From: Pandoraea eparura
Lineage (GTDB): Bacteria; Pseudomonadota; Gammaproteobacteria; Burkholderiales; Burkholderiaceae
NCBI RefSeq assembly: GCF_902459725.1
Contig: NZ_CABPSH010000010.1
Coordinates: 124,001 to 188,000 of the forward strand
Length of the DNA stretch: 64,000 nucleotides
Direction of reading: 5' to 3'
Shown one piece after another: positions 49,104 to 57,829 of this stretch. The position numbers and the translations under genes were made by a program. The notes under the pieces were generated by a model. That model had not been told where the DNA came from, ran no database searches, and saw nothing but the letters and a program-made list of their open reading frames with translations. Numbering within the stretch: position 1 is the first letter of the stretch; every line of letters starts with the position of its first letter.

Positions 49104-51461
49104 TCAGAATGGAACCGTGAGCACAGCGCCGATCGTGCGCGGCTGTTCCACGCTGACAAGTGCCGGTCCGCCAAGCGGCATCAGCGACGTCCCCGCAGCA
49201 AGAAGGGCGCGGCGGTCGAACAGGTTGCGAACATAGAAATTCAGGCTTGCCTTGCCGAAGTCGATACCCGCCTGGAGGTCTGTAACGGAATAGCCAGGCA
49301 GGGGATAATCCGGTCGCCCGTTGCTGGTGCCGAACCCCGCATGGCGACGGCCGATGAATCGTTGCGCAACCCCCACGTATGAGGCATACGAGCCGAGCGA
49401 GAAGTGGTAAGTCCCCGTTAGCGTGGCCGAGAACTTCGCAGAATTCGGCAGTGGGTCACCCGATTGCGTCCCAGTGGTGGCATTTCCCTGCGTCAACTTG
49501 GCGTTGATGTAGGAAAACCCGAGGCCAAAATCCCAATGCCGATCGGGGCGGAAGCTACTTGCCAACTCGAACCCTTTGACGCGAGCGTCACCCGCGTTAA
49601 GCACCTGATTGACACCTTCCAATGCGCCGAACTGCTGGATGTTTTTCCACTCGATGTCGTAGGCGGTTGCCGACAACGAAAGACGTTTCTCGAACAAGTC
49701 CGCCTTGTAGCCGGCTTCGTATGTCCAAAGCGTATCGGGTTGAAACGTTGCATTGCCAATGCCAGGGCGTCCGGTGATGGGGCTGATGAGCAGGGCGTTC
49801 GGCCCGCCCGGTCGATAGCCGCTGGCGGCGCGGACATAGACGTTGCTGTTATGCGTCAATCCATAGCTTGCCGTCAGCATGTAGGTCTTGCTGGTATCGG
49901 CCGACGGTGCCGAAATCGACTGAGGCGGTCCTCCCAGAAGGCCCGATGTGCTCTGGTTGTACGTCTGTTGGTTGTGGGCGATGCGAATGCCACCCGTGAG
50001 CGCCAGACGCTGTGTCACGTGGTAGGTCAGATCTCCATATGCCGCGTATTCGGTGTAGGTGCTGGGCGCCGTCAGTGCAGACAGTGAAGGCGTGGCCCCG
50101 TTGGGAAGAGCGCCGACGATGCCCTGATCCGCCTCACTGCGTTCTCGGGTGAAGAAAAGCCCGCCGAGCCATTCAAGACGGCGGTTCGCGGGTGACGTCA
50201 GGCGAAATTCCTGAGTTACCTTATTCGTTGTCGCCAGATTCATGGCGACAACCGAGTTCAAATTGAGCCCTTGCGCGGCCAGTGCCGGCACGTAGACCAC
50301 CGATAGATCCTGCGGCTGGTCCGTTCTCACTGATTGATACGACGTTATGGAGTTGAAGCGAGACCATCCGAAGTCGTACTCCACGCCTAGCGAGTAGAGT
50401 TCAACGTTTTGATGGAACGGTTCCGGCGCATAAACACGCGTCGTCAGATCGCCATCGACGGGTTGGCCGCTCTTGTCGTAGGCGACGTAATTCGGTGCGT
50501 TTCGATTGATGTTTTGCGTGATCGCGCTCAGACGCACGGTGAACTGACTCGTCGGCGTCAAGAGCAACGACGCGCGCGCGCCGTAAGTGTCACCCCTGTC
50601 GATTCGACTGCCAGTCTGCGGTCCGACGGCATCGATATAACCTGCGTCGTGCTGGCTGAAAGCCGAAATACGCACGGCAGCCACATCGTTCTTGATCGGA
50701 ATATTCAGAACCGCGTTGGCGGTGTTGCCAATGCCGCCATGCTTGGTTGTCGACATTCCCGCGCTCGCCTGGCCGGAGAATTCCTCGGTATCCGGTTCGT
50801 TCGTGACGTACTTCAGCAACCCGCCCATCGCCCCTGCGCCGTATAGCGTGCCCTGCGGCCCGCGCAGCACTTCGATGTGATTCAGATCGAGCAGGCTCAT
50901 GTCCAGCGCGAACGTTGCGCCCTGCGAGAATACCGTGCTTCCCCCGAAGGCGACGTCATCGACATAGACACCCACGGTCGGACCGGTTTGGTCCCCGGTC
51001 GTCACGCCGCGCATGCTGATCTGTCCGGCACCGCTTCCGCCTTGGGTATTGAGATCCACCCCGGGTTCCGACGAAAGCACATCGGACATTGTTTTCGCAC
51101 CGCGCTTTTGCAACTCGTCAGCCGAAATGACATTGATCTGCATAGGCACTTCGCGCGCGGGTTCACGACGACGCGTTGCGGTAACGACAACCGTGTTGAG
51201 TGTCGCGCCGTCTTTGCCTGACGCCGGGGTCATGGTTTGCGCTGCGGCGCTCGTTCGGGCATCCGTGTCAGCCGATGGTTTGGCGCGCTCGGCGTCGGCG
51301 CTCACCGCCGAAGCCGCACTGGGCGGTGTCACCGTTTGCGCATGCCCATAGGCTGACGCCAGCCCCAGCAGCGAACCCACCAACCAGGTTCCACCGCTCG
51401 GCCGAAGCCTGAATCGGCGCAAAGTGACCGCGGTATGCCTACGATGCTGTTTGATTACCAC
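49104..51461 (-). CDS. TonB-dependent outer-membrane receptor
   Basis: 785 aa. Signal peptide ending ASAYGHA (about residue 41), a low-complexity spacer, TonB box near residues 89-97 (NTVVVTATR), plug domain with DVLSSEPGVDLNTQGGSGAG, ISMRGVTTGDQTG and IEVLRGPQGTLYGAGAMGGL, then a beta-barrel ending IGAVLTVPF. No signalling N-terminal domain. The plug and barrel resemble the broad sphingomonad/xanthomonad class rather than a recognisable siderophore receptor. Neighbouring genes point to peptide uptake. Confidence 0.92.
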   Translation of the reverse strand: MVIKQHRRHTAVTLRRFRLRPSGGTWLVGSLLGLASAYGHAQTVTPPSAASAVSADAERAKPSADTDARTSAAAQTMTPASGKDGATLNTVVVTATRRREPAREVPMQINVISADELQKRGAKTMSDVLSSEPGVDLNTQGGSGAGQISMRGVTTGDQTGPTVGVYVDDVAFGGSTVFSQGATFALDMSLLDLNHIEVLRGPQGTLYGAGAMGGLLKYVTNEPDTEEFSGQASAGMSTTKHGGIGNTANAVLNIPIKNDVAAVRISAFSQHDAGYIDAVGPQTGSRIDRGDTYGARASLLLTPTSQFTVRLSAITQNINRNAPNYVAYDKSGQPVDGDLTTRVYAPEPFHQNVELYSLGVEYDFGWSRFNSITSYQSVRTDQPQDLSVVYVPALAAQGLNLNSVVAMNLATTNKVTQEFRLTSPANRRLEWLGGLFFTRERSEADQGIVGALPNGATPSLSALTAPSTYTEYAAYGDLTYHVTQRLALTGGIRIAHNQQTYNQSTSGLLGGPPQSISAPSADTSKTYMLTASYGLTHNSNVYVRAASGYRPGGPNALLISPITGRPGIGNATFQPDTLWTYEAGYKADLFEKRLSLSATAYDIEWKNIQQFGALEGVNQVLNAGDARVKGFELASSFRPDRHWDFGLGFSYINAKLTQGNATTGTQSGDPLPNSAKFSATLTGTYHFSLGSYASYVGVAQRFIGRRHAGFGTSNGRPDYPLPGYSVTDLQAGIDFGKASLNFYVRNLFDRRALLAAGTSLMPLGGPALVSVEQPRTIGAVLTVPF

Positions 51462-51606
51462 TGTCGTCTCCTCCGAGATTTCCGCACTTCAGCCATTTAA
51501 ATCGCCTTCGCGGTATGGATCGTTTAGCGCTGTGTGTCGGCGCTGATTCGAGTCTTAGCTCTGGCTTCAACGGTATTTGTGCGATATTTCTGGTTCATGT
51601 GGTCTT

Positions 51607-51624
51607 TGTATCGCGTGTGAAACA
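51607..51624. promoter_or_regulatory. TGTATC-N6-GAAACA element in the receptor/kinase divergent region
   Basis: TGTATC-gcgtgt-GAAACA, one base from the perfect box at 40727. It lies in the 288-bp divergent gap (51462-51749) that otherwise contains no gene, so it could control receptor and kinase together. Confidence 0.4.
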
Positions 51625-51749
51625 TTGGTCCACGCGCCGTGGCTTCCCATTCCTGCGCAAGTCAAGTGAGCGGTGAGCGCTCCCGGATGTTTCCGTCCTG
51701 AAACAATCTGTTGACGAAGCGGCTACATAGGCGCGGGATAATAGCGACC

Positions 51750-52781
51750 ATGTTCGCGTTTTCTTTCACGGCGCCAGCCGCAACCATCATGCAAAAGCCA
51801 TCGTTCGATTCTGCGTTCTATCGGCTACTGTTTGTCATGCTCGTCATGGTGGCACTGACACAGGCCGGGACCGCGATCCTGATGTACACGGTGTATTCCG
51901 CGGCGGCCTTCAAGGCGCCCCCTGGCATGTCGACCGGGCTGCAGTTGAGTATTGCCGCTGCCGTGCAGATTGTGCCGCTGCTCTTCTCGTCCTGGATCGG
52001 TGCGCGAATGCTGTCGATACCGTTCAAGTCGCTGGCCGCGGGGGCTGCAGCGTTGTCTCGCAACATGGACGCGCCGCCGATCCCGGAAGCGGGCCCGATA
52101 GAGGCGCGGCAAGCGGCTCGGGTTTTCAACTCGATGCAGGCGGCCATACGTCGCCAGGTGAATGATCGCAATCGCTTCCTTGCCGCCGTCTCGCATGACT
52201 TGCGCACGCCGCTCACGCGAATGCGTCTACGGTTACGGACGCTCGAAACCTCGGAATTCAGTGATCGATTGGTCGCCGATATCGACGAAATGACGCAGTT
52301 ACTCGACGCAACACTTTCATTTCTGCGCAATGAGGCCGTGACCGAGGAATGCAGCCCGATCGACATCGACGCGCTCATGGACGCCATTGCGGAAGACGCG
52401 CTCGAGCGTGGACAGACGGTCTCCGTTCACGGGGCAATCGCGCCGTTGCTTGCGCAGCCGTTGGCGTTGAAACGTTGCTTGACCAATCTGGTCGCCAATG
52501 CGATTCGCTATGGAAGCGAAGCGCATATTCAATTGGTCGATGGTGAAGAGCAAGTGCAGATCAATATCGTCGATCGCGGGCCCGGCATTCCGGAGCGAGA
52601 TCTCGAACGGGTACTGGAGCCGTTCTTTCGACTCGAACAATCCCGTAACCGGGAAACCGGTGGTACCGGACTCGGGCTGGCTATTGCGAACGATGTCGTC
52701 AAGCGACACGGCGGCACATTGACACTGCTCAATGGCAGTGACGTTGGACTGATTGCGCGCGTCGTGTTGCCAAGGCGATAG
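51750..52781 (+). CDS. EnvZ-type sensor histidine kinase
   Basis: 343 aa from ATG 51750; ATG 51789 (MQKPSFDSAF) and an upstream 51711 are alternatives, none with a clear Shine-Dalgarno. Two TM helices (about 24-50 and 62-90) with only a short periplasmic loop, HAMP-like linker, dimerisation/phospho-acceptor H149 (AAVSHDLRTPLTRMRL), N-box NLVANAIRYG, G1 DRGPGIP, F PFFRLEQSRN, G2 GGTGLGLAIA. The tiny sensor loop suggests membrane or partner sensing. Its likely partner is the orphan OmpR-type regulator at 39864. Confidence 0.88.
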   Translation: MFAFSFTAPAATIMQKPSFDSAFYRLLFVMLVMVALTQAGTAILMYTVYSAAAFKAPPGMSTGLQLSIAAAVQIVPLLFSSWIGARMLSIPFKSLAAGAAALSRNMDAPPIPEAGPIEARQAARVFNSMQAAIRRQVNDRNRFLAAVSHDLRTPLTRMRLRLRTLETSEFSDRLVADIDEMTQLLDATLSFLRNEAVTEECSPIDIDALMDAIAEDALERGQTVSVHGAIAPLLAQPLALKRCLTNLVANAIRYGSEAHIQLVDGEEQVQINIVDRGPGIPERDLERVLEPFFRLEQSRNRETGGTGLGLAIANDVVKRHGGTLTLLNGSDVGLIARVVLPRR

Positions 52782-52905
52782 CCGCCAGCGCTTCGGAGAC
52801 GACGTACCCGCTTCTGTGTCAATGTGGATACACATTGCTCACAATCTGGCAACGAGGTCCAAATACAGTGTGAAAAACATGCTTCTTCACACATCTGGAC
52901 TCACC

Positions 52906-54363
52906 ATGAAGATCTTCGCGGCACAACTCGCTACAGAAACCAACACCTTCGCGCCATGCCCCACGGGGTGGGGCGGATTTCAGGAAAATGGGATTTTCCG
53001 GGGCGACGCGAGCATTCGCGCGCCGGAAAGCGTGGGCTATCTGATGGCGGAACTTCGTCGACTCGCCCGGTCGGACGGGAACGAAATCGCCGAAGGTCTC
53101 AGCGCCGAGGCGCAGCCGTCGGGGCCCGTCATTCGAGAGGTCTATGAAACACTGCGTGACGAGATCATCGCGGGTGTGCGCGCAGCGCTGCCGCTCGACG
53201 CCGTCGTTCTCATGCTCCACGGCGCCATGGTGGCGCAGAATTATGACGACTGCGAGGGCGACCTCCTCGCCTGCATTCGTGAAGTTGTCGGCCCCGAGGT
53301 GCCGATTGCCGCGACGCTCGATCCGCATTGCCATTTCACCGAGCTGATGCACTCTGCGGCCAACATCCTTATCGCCTATAAAGAGTATCCGCATACCGAT
53401 GCGATCGAACGGTTGCGTGAGGTTTATCGACTGGTCACACAAGCCGCCGAGGGGAAGGTCGCCCCGGTCACCGCCGTGCATGATTGCCGCATGGTGGGCG
53501 CGTGGCATACCACATCGGAACCCATGGCCGGCTTTGTACGACGAATGCAGTCGTTCGAGGGGCGGGACGGCATTCTATCCGTATCGCTGGGCCACGGATT
53601 CCCCTGGGGCGATGTTCCAGAGGCCGGTGCGAAGCTTTGGGTGATTGCGGACGGTGACCCGGCGCGTGCCGGCACATTGGCAAATCAACTCGGCAATGAA
53701 TTCTGGGAGATGCGACAAGCGGTTCGGCCCAAATGGTATGACATGGATCACGGGCTCGACGCCGCCTTGGCGGTGGGCGTCGGTCCGGTTGTCTTGGCCG
53801 ATGTTGCCGACAACCCCGGCGGTGGTGCGCCTGGGGATAGTACCTTCATCCTTCGGCGCGTCATCGAGCGATGCATCCCTGATGTTGCCGTGGGTTGCTT
53901 ATGGGATTTGGGGGCCATCCAAATCTGCGCGGATGCCGGCGTCGGCGCCACGCTCGATCTTCGCATCGGCGGGAAATGCGGCGTCGCCTCAGGCGACCCC
54001 ATTGATCTGCGTGTCACCGTTCGAGCCGTGCACGATACGCATTCGCAGAGCCTCGGCGGCATGTCGATTCCACTGGGCCGCTCGGTCTGGGTTGAAGGGC
54101 CAAACGGATTGGACATCGTGCTCGTTTCCGTACGAACGCAAGTCATTGGCGTGGATGCATTTACCGGCATAGGCGTCGCGATGGACGCGAAGCGTCTCGT
54201 GATCGTGAAATCGACGCAGCATTTCCATGCCGAGTTTGCCCCCCGGGCGAAGGCGGTTCTTCACGTCGCAGCGCCTGGCGCACTGACCCCCGATTTCGCA
54301 AAACTCCCTTATCGACGCCGAAGCCTCAAATACTGGCCCCGCGTCGAAAATCCGTTCGGGTGA
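52906..54363 (+). CDS. mlrC: M81-family metallopeptidase, MlrC-like
   Basis: 485 aa from ATG 52906; ATG 52879 (MLLHTSG) is in frame. N-terminal metal domain with E11 (ATETNTFAP), H105 (LMLHGAMVAQ), D139-x-H141-x-H143 (TLDPHCHFTE), then the MlrC C-terminal domain (VVLADVADNPGGGAPGDSTF). MlrC is the last peptidase of the microcystin pathway, acting on linearised peptides with D- and beta-linked residues. Here it follows the kinase by 124 bp in the same direction. Family members also occur away from microcystin degraders, so the exact substrate is open. Confidence 0.88.
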   Translation: MKIFAAQLATETNTFAPCPTGWGGFQENGIFRGDASIRAPESVGYLMAELRRLARSDGNEIAEGLSAEAQPSGPVIREVYETLRDEIIAGVRAALPLDAVVLMLHGAMVAQNYDDCEGDLLACIREVVGPEVPIAATLDPHCHFTELMHSAANILIAYKEYPHTDAIERLREVYRLVTQAAEGKVAPVTAVHDCRMVGAWHTTSEPMAGFVRRMQSFEGRDGILSVSLGHGFPWGDVPEAGAKLWVIADGDPARAGTLANQLGNEFWEMRQAVRPKWYDMDHGLDAALAVGVGPVVLADVADNPGGGAPGDSTFILRRVIERCIPDVAVGCLWDLGAIQICADAGVGATLDLRIGGKCGVASGDPIDLRVTVRAVHDTHSQSLGGMSIPLGRSVWVEGPNGLDIVLVSVRTQVIGVDAFTGIGVAMDAKRLVIVKSTQHFHAEFAPRAKAVLHVAAPGALTPDFAKLPYRRRSLKYWPRVENPFG

Positions 54364-54422
54364 TCGGTGGCGCCCCGGCGCCTCGGCTTGATCCAATCCA
54401 GCACGCGTAGGCTGATCCGATA

Positions 54423-54483
54423 TTTTGCCGGGAATCGCCAAAACTCCGGCAAAATTTGCCCTTCTCTGCGAAGGGCTTTTTTT
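54423..54483 (+). terminator. Inverted repeat plus strong terminator after mlrC
   Basis: TTTTGCCGG / CCGGCAAAA (54423-54431, 54446-54454) is followed by GCCCTTC-TCTGC-GAAGGGC (54458-54476) and a T-run to 54483. The second hairpin is the terminator. Confidence 0.85.
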
Positions 54484-54488
54484 CGTCT

Positions 54489-54514
54489 GATGTGCCGCCG
54501 CGCAGCGGCACATC
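54489..54514. repeat. 10-bp inverted repeat at the end of the dadA remnant
   Basis: GATGTGCCGC-cgcgca-GCGGCACATC, perfect, between the mlrC terminator and the remnant's last codon. Probably the remnant's former transcription end, without a T-run. Confidence 0.5.
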
Positions 54515-54542
54515 TCGAGTGGGGCAGCGAAGCGATACCGAG

Positions 54543-55610
54543 TCAGAAACGGTCGGCACGAAATGGCGCGGGGTCGACCAACGTCCGCGCGCCGGTGAGC
54601 ATCTCGGCAATCAGACGCCCGGTCACGGGACCGAGCGTCAGACCGTGATGAGCGTGACCGAAAGCGAACCGAAGGTCCGATGCCCGGGGGCCGGGCCGAG
54701 GATCGGCAGCATATCGGGCGTGCAAGGTCGGCAACCCATCCATGGCTCGGATTCGACCGGCTTTCCCAGCGGGAACAACTGCTTCGCGAGCGGTTCGACG
54801 GCCGCCAGCTGAACCGGCGTCCGAGGCGAGTCGCGCAGCGCAAGTTCGACGCGCGTTGTCAGGCGAATTCCCTGATGCATCGGTGCGAGCAGAAAGCCGC
54901 GCTCGGCATCCAATACCGGTTGATTCGGTGTTGCGCCGGATTCGGGCAGGAAGTGCCGGTGATAGCCGCGCTTGACGGCCAGCGGCAGCCGGTAACCGAG
55001 AGCACGCGCAATCGTATCGAACCAAGGCCCCATTGCCACGACGGCCTGCCGACCTTCGATTTCCCCCTCGACGGTCAGTACGCGCCAATGAGGACTCAAC
55101 GTGGTCGCATCGCCGCGCACGATGTGCCCACCTATCGAAGTAAAGTACTGAGCGCAGCGGGTAACCAATTCGCCGGGATCGCGAATCGAACTCGACGCCG
55201 TATGTCGAACGGCGCCGATAAGCGCTGTCGAGAGCGACAACTCATCTCTCTGAAGTTGCATCGCATCGAGTCGCTCAAACGGCACGCCGTACTCACATTG
55301 CCAGCGCTCGGCATCGAGCAGCGCTGCGTCGAACGCCCCACGCTGATGGAAGACCTTTAGCCAACCCCCTTTCGCGTAGCAGATCGTCCGCGCCCGCACG
55401 ATTGATGAGTGCCTTGTGTTCGGTCAAGCAATGCTCGATCAGTGTGCTGTATTGACGGGCGATGCGGGCATGGCGTTGCGGTGCGGAGTGATGCCAATAT
55501 TGTGCGAGAAATGGGGCGATGCTCGGCAGCGCCGACGGGTGATAACGCACATCCGTGGATTGATTTCGCGCGTAGTGAAGCAGCGTTCCGATGTCGCGAG
55601 GAAACGCGTA
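54543..55610 (-). pseudogene. dadA: Decayed DadA-like D-amino-acid dehydrogenase (truncated, two frameshifts)
   Basis: Three frames read in order as the C-terminal two thirds of a DadA-type FAD oxidoreductase. First, about 55610-55390: LLHYARNQSTDVRYHPSALP ... LINRAGADDLLRERG. Second, 55399-54638: GGWLKVFHQRG ... EPWMGCRPCTPDMLPILGPA. Third, to 54543: LRFAFGHAHHGLTLGPVTGR ... FRADRF. The breaks are near 55385 and 54660. The N-terminal Rossmann segment (GxGxxG) is absent, so the gene is also 5'-truncated. An intact version would oxidise D-amino acids to keto acids, the logical last step after the D-aminopeptidases. The upstream 55611-55708 shows no gene. Confidence 0.85.
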
Positions 55611-55708
55611 CGGATATCGTCTGCTGTGTCGACACGCATGTTCCGCCCCCGATTTCGCGCTCTCGATGAGCGGGGCGAAGTTCTGAATGACCTCCTTCCC
55701 GCGTAACC

Positions 55709-55743
55709 GCGCACCTTGAGGAGATTTCCGGCTCAAGGTGCGC
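55709..55743. repeat. 12-bp perfect inverted repeat
   Basis: GCGCACCTTGAG and CTCAAGGTGCGC around an 11-nt loop, between the dadA remnant and the 3' end of the next minus-strand gene. No T-run; a remnant transcription stop or the scar of the event that truncated dadA. Confidence 0.5.
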
Positions 55744-55758
55744 GAGCCGGAATGGACG

Positions 55759-56142
55759 TCAATGCAATGGCGGAACCGTTCCCACCTTCTCGGCCAGCAT
55801 CCGTTCATACACGCCGAAGTGCAGGTCAACTTCGCTCTGTGTAACCACGGTCACGTGCAACGCGACGGCGTCTGGCGGCAATGCGAATACGGTGGCAAGC
55901 GCAATGCAAATTTGCGCAACCGCTTGGGTGTCGGCTTCGAGCGTCGTCCCCACGTCCACACGCAGCGTCCCGTCCCGAGCGAACACGATCTCGACAACGC
56001 GGGCTCGCGCGCTCATGTTGTTTTCGATTGCCAGGACGATGACATTGGCCATCTTTCGCATCTCTTCCGTCGGGAATCCTCGCTCGGCGCGCAAGCGCGG
56101 GCGGTGAACGCCGATCGTCAGCCAATCCCATTCAAAGTCCAT
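55759..56142 (-). CDS. Hypothetical protein
   Basis: 127 aa; GGAGGTGCAAA directly precedes ATG 56142. Basic N-terminus, then a strand/helix domain (ANVIVLAIENNMSARARVVE, TLRVDVGTTLEADTQAVAQI). Not recognised; no signal peptide or membrane segment. Divergent from the hsp20 pair. Confidence 0.6.
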   Translation of the reverse strand: MDFEWDWLTIGVHRPRLRAERGFPTEEMRKMANVIVLAIENNMSARARVVEIVFARDGTLRVDVGTTLEADTQAVAQICIALATVFALPPDAVALHVTVVTQSEVDLHFGVYERMLAEKVGTVPPLH

Positions 56143-56195
56143 TTTGCACCTCCGGAAGTGGTCAATCGTGCCGTCAACTTGAGGGGCACATTTTC

Positions 56196-56216
56196 GATTT
56201 CAAGACCCTTGAAATC
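56196..56216. promoter_or_regulatory. Palindrome with sigma-32-like -35 upstream of hsp20 genes
   Basis: GATTTCAAG-acc-CTTGAAATC, perfect 9-bp arms with 3-nt centre, about 130 bp upstream of the first hsp20. The right arm contains CTTGAAA, the sigma-32 -35 consensus; a -10 of CCCCAT type is not clear at the right distance (GTTCTATCT is nearest). Could be a repressor operator overlapping a heat-shock promoter. The remaining 56143-56346 contains no gene. Confidence 0.45.
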
Positions 56217-56346
56217 CGGCGGAAGCGTTCTATCTTAGTGTTCCGTCAGTATCGTACTGGCGCAAGGTTTGATGACCGCGTGTCATCGTGTTTTCGTTAT
56301 TAGCTTCGCTTTATTGATTGGGCGAAATTATTGGGAGAATACGACC

Positions 56347-56784
56347 ATGAGCGAATTTGACCTGAGCACAGGGCTCTTCGGCGAGCTGGATCGCCTCCAA
56401 CGAGAGATGTCCAATCTCTTTTCCGGGTTCCCGTCCAGTATTCGGTCTTCACGTCCGGGAGCTTTCCCTCCCATCAACATCGGTACCACGGATGACTCGG
56501 TGGAGATCGTGGCTTTTGCGCCCGGCATGGATGCCAAGGCGTTTGATGTCACCATCGACAAGGGGCTTCTGACCATCTCGGGTGAGCGGCGTCGCTTCAA
56601 TCAGGCGGAGCGCGATGCCAAATCGTACGCACAAGAACGTTTCGTCGGCGCATTCCGTCGAGCGATTGAACTGCCGACGCACGTCGACCCGAGCAACGTC
56701 CAGGCGCGCTACGCAAACGGGTGCCTGTGTATCAGCATCGGCAAACGTGAATCTTCCAAGCCGCGAGCGATTTCTGTGCAATGA
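56347..56784 (+). CDS. Hsp20 small heat-shock protein, copy 1
   Basis: 145 aa from ATG 56347 (GGGAG upstream). N-terminal FDLSTGLFGELDRLQREMSN, alpha-crystallin domain from about residue 45 (INIGTTDDSVEIVAFAPGMD, KGLLTISGERRRF), and the conserved ANGCLCISIGKRE end. ATP-independent holdase. The second hsp20 follows 14 bp later. Confidence 0.92.
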   Translation: MSEFDLSTGLFGELDRLQREMSNLFSGFPSSIRSSRPGAFPPINIGTTDDSVEIVAFAPGMDAKAFDVTIDKGLLTISGERRRFNQAERDAKSYAQERFVGAFRRAIELPTHVDPSNVQARYANGCLCISIGKRESSKPRAISVQ

Positions 56785-56798
56785 GGAGGAAGGACATC

Positions 56799-57206
56799 AT
56801 GAACGCGAACTCGCAAGTCTCGACGACCACTCAAGGGCAAGTGGCATCACGCCAGGCGCCGCAGGAACAGCGTCACCCGGTCGTTTCTCCGACGGTCGAT
56901 ATTTTCGAGAACGAGCACGGCGTTACGCTTTGGGCCGACCTGCCCGGCGTGGCGAAGGATAAGCTCGACATCCGGGTGCAAGATGGAACGCTGTCGATCG
57001 AAGGCGAGGCGACGGTTCCTGCGCCTTCCAACCTGCGATTGCAACATGCCGAGTTGAAGGAGCCACGCTTTTTCCGGTCCTTCATGCTCAGTTCAGATTT
57101 CGATACTTCAAAGATTGAGGCGCAGCTCAAAGACGGTGTCCTGAAGCTCACGGTGCCGCGTCGGGAAGAAGCGCGCCCCCGGAAGGTCGAAGTCCAGGCG
57201 GTTTAG
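56799..57206 (+). CDS. Hsp20 small heat-shock protein, copy 2
   Basis: 135 aa; AGGAAGGACATC precedes the ATG. Crystallin domain VSPTVDIFENEHGVTLWADL, DGTLSIEGEA and DGVLKLTVPRREEARPRKVE. Paired small heat-shock proteins commonly co-assemble. After it (57207-57395) lie hairpins GACCCGC/GCGGGTC and GCCCCTGCG/CGCAGGGGC but no gene. Confidence 0.92.
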   Translation: MNANSQVSTTTQGQVASRQAPQEQRHPVVSPTVDIFENEHGVTLWADLPGVAKDKLDIRVQDGTLSIEGEATVPAPSNLRLQHAELKEPRFFRSFMLSSDFDTSKIEAQLKDGVLKLTVPRREEARPRKVEVQAV

Positions 57207-57395
57207 TTCTGGTGACCCGCTGCGTTTGAGGCGGGTCGATGCCCGAGGTTCGCCCCTGCGGGCACGAGTTCGCAGGGGCTCATAAGCTTCCGGAAAACAG
57301 CACGGTTCAGAAAATAAGGAGTGCGAATAATCAATTGACGGTGACGTAGAAAGATTTTCGTCTTCCATCAATCCGCGGCAACGTTGGAATGCCGA

Positions 57396-57626
57396 CTAGC
57401 CACGATTGTCGACCCAGTCACGTGCCCACGTGGCGGCGTGTCCCAAGGCCTGCGTTTCAGTGTCGAAATAGTCGAGCGCGTAGAAATGGTAGGCAACCGG
57501 ATCGGCGTCAAGGGCACCCGCTCTCACGAGCTGGAGGTTGGCAGCAAACCAGCCGTCCGGTAATTGGTGCGCGGACGGGGAGATTGAATAACCGTTGTAT
57601 TGGTGGTGATGTTGGGAATTTTGCAT
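57396..57626 (-). CDS. Small conserved hypothetical protein
   Basis: 76 aa from ATG 57626 (MQNSQHHHQYNGYSISPSAH); ATG 57671 is in frame. The strand pattern NGYSISPSAHQLPDGWFAAN and QALGHAATWARDWVDNRG recur in small Burkholderiaceae proteins of unknown role. Cytoplasmic. Region 57627-57799 has no other gene. Confidence 0.6.
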   Translation of the reverse strand: MQNSQHHHQYNGYSISPSAHQLPDGWFAANLQLVRAGALDADPVAYHFYALDYFDTETQALGHAATWARDWVDNRG

Positions 57627-57799
57627 TGGCGATTGTCGAGCCCGTGCGCGACATCCATGCCGGACAAGCAAGACAATTTGAAGGTGGGGTGAGACGGATC
57701 GTGTCGAAAAGACAATCGACGCGCACGTTGACGCGAAGCGATCGGATCGGGAGCGGATCGCTGCGCGAGGAAGCTAATAGCGCAGACCGTAGACAAACG

Positions 57800-57821
57800 A
57801 AGGGCCGGTAGACCGGCCCTT
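57800..57821 (-). terminator. Hairpin after cspA
   Basis: AAGGGCCGG-TCTA-CCGGCCCTT read on the minus strand, 8 bp after the cspA stop, followed by CGTTTG; a short-tailed terminator. Confidence 0.7.
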
Positions 57822-57829
57822 GAAATACG

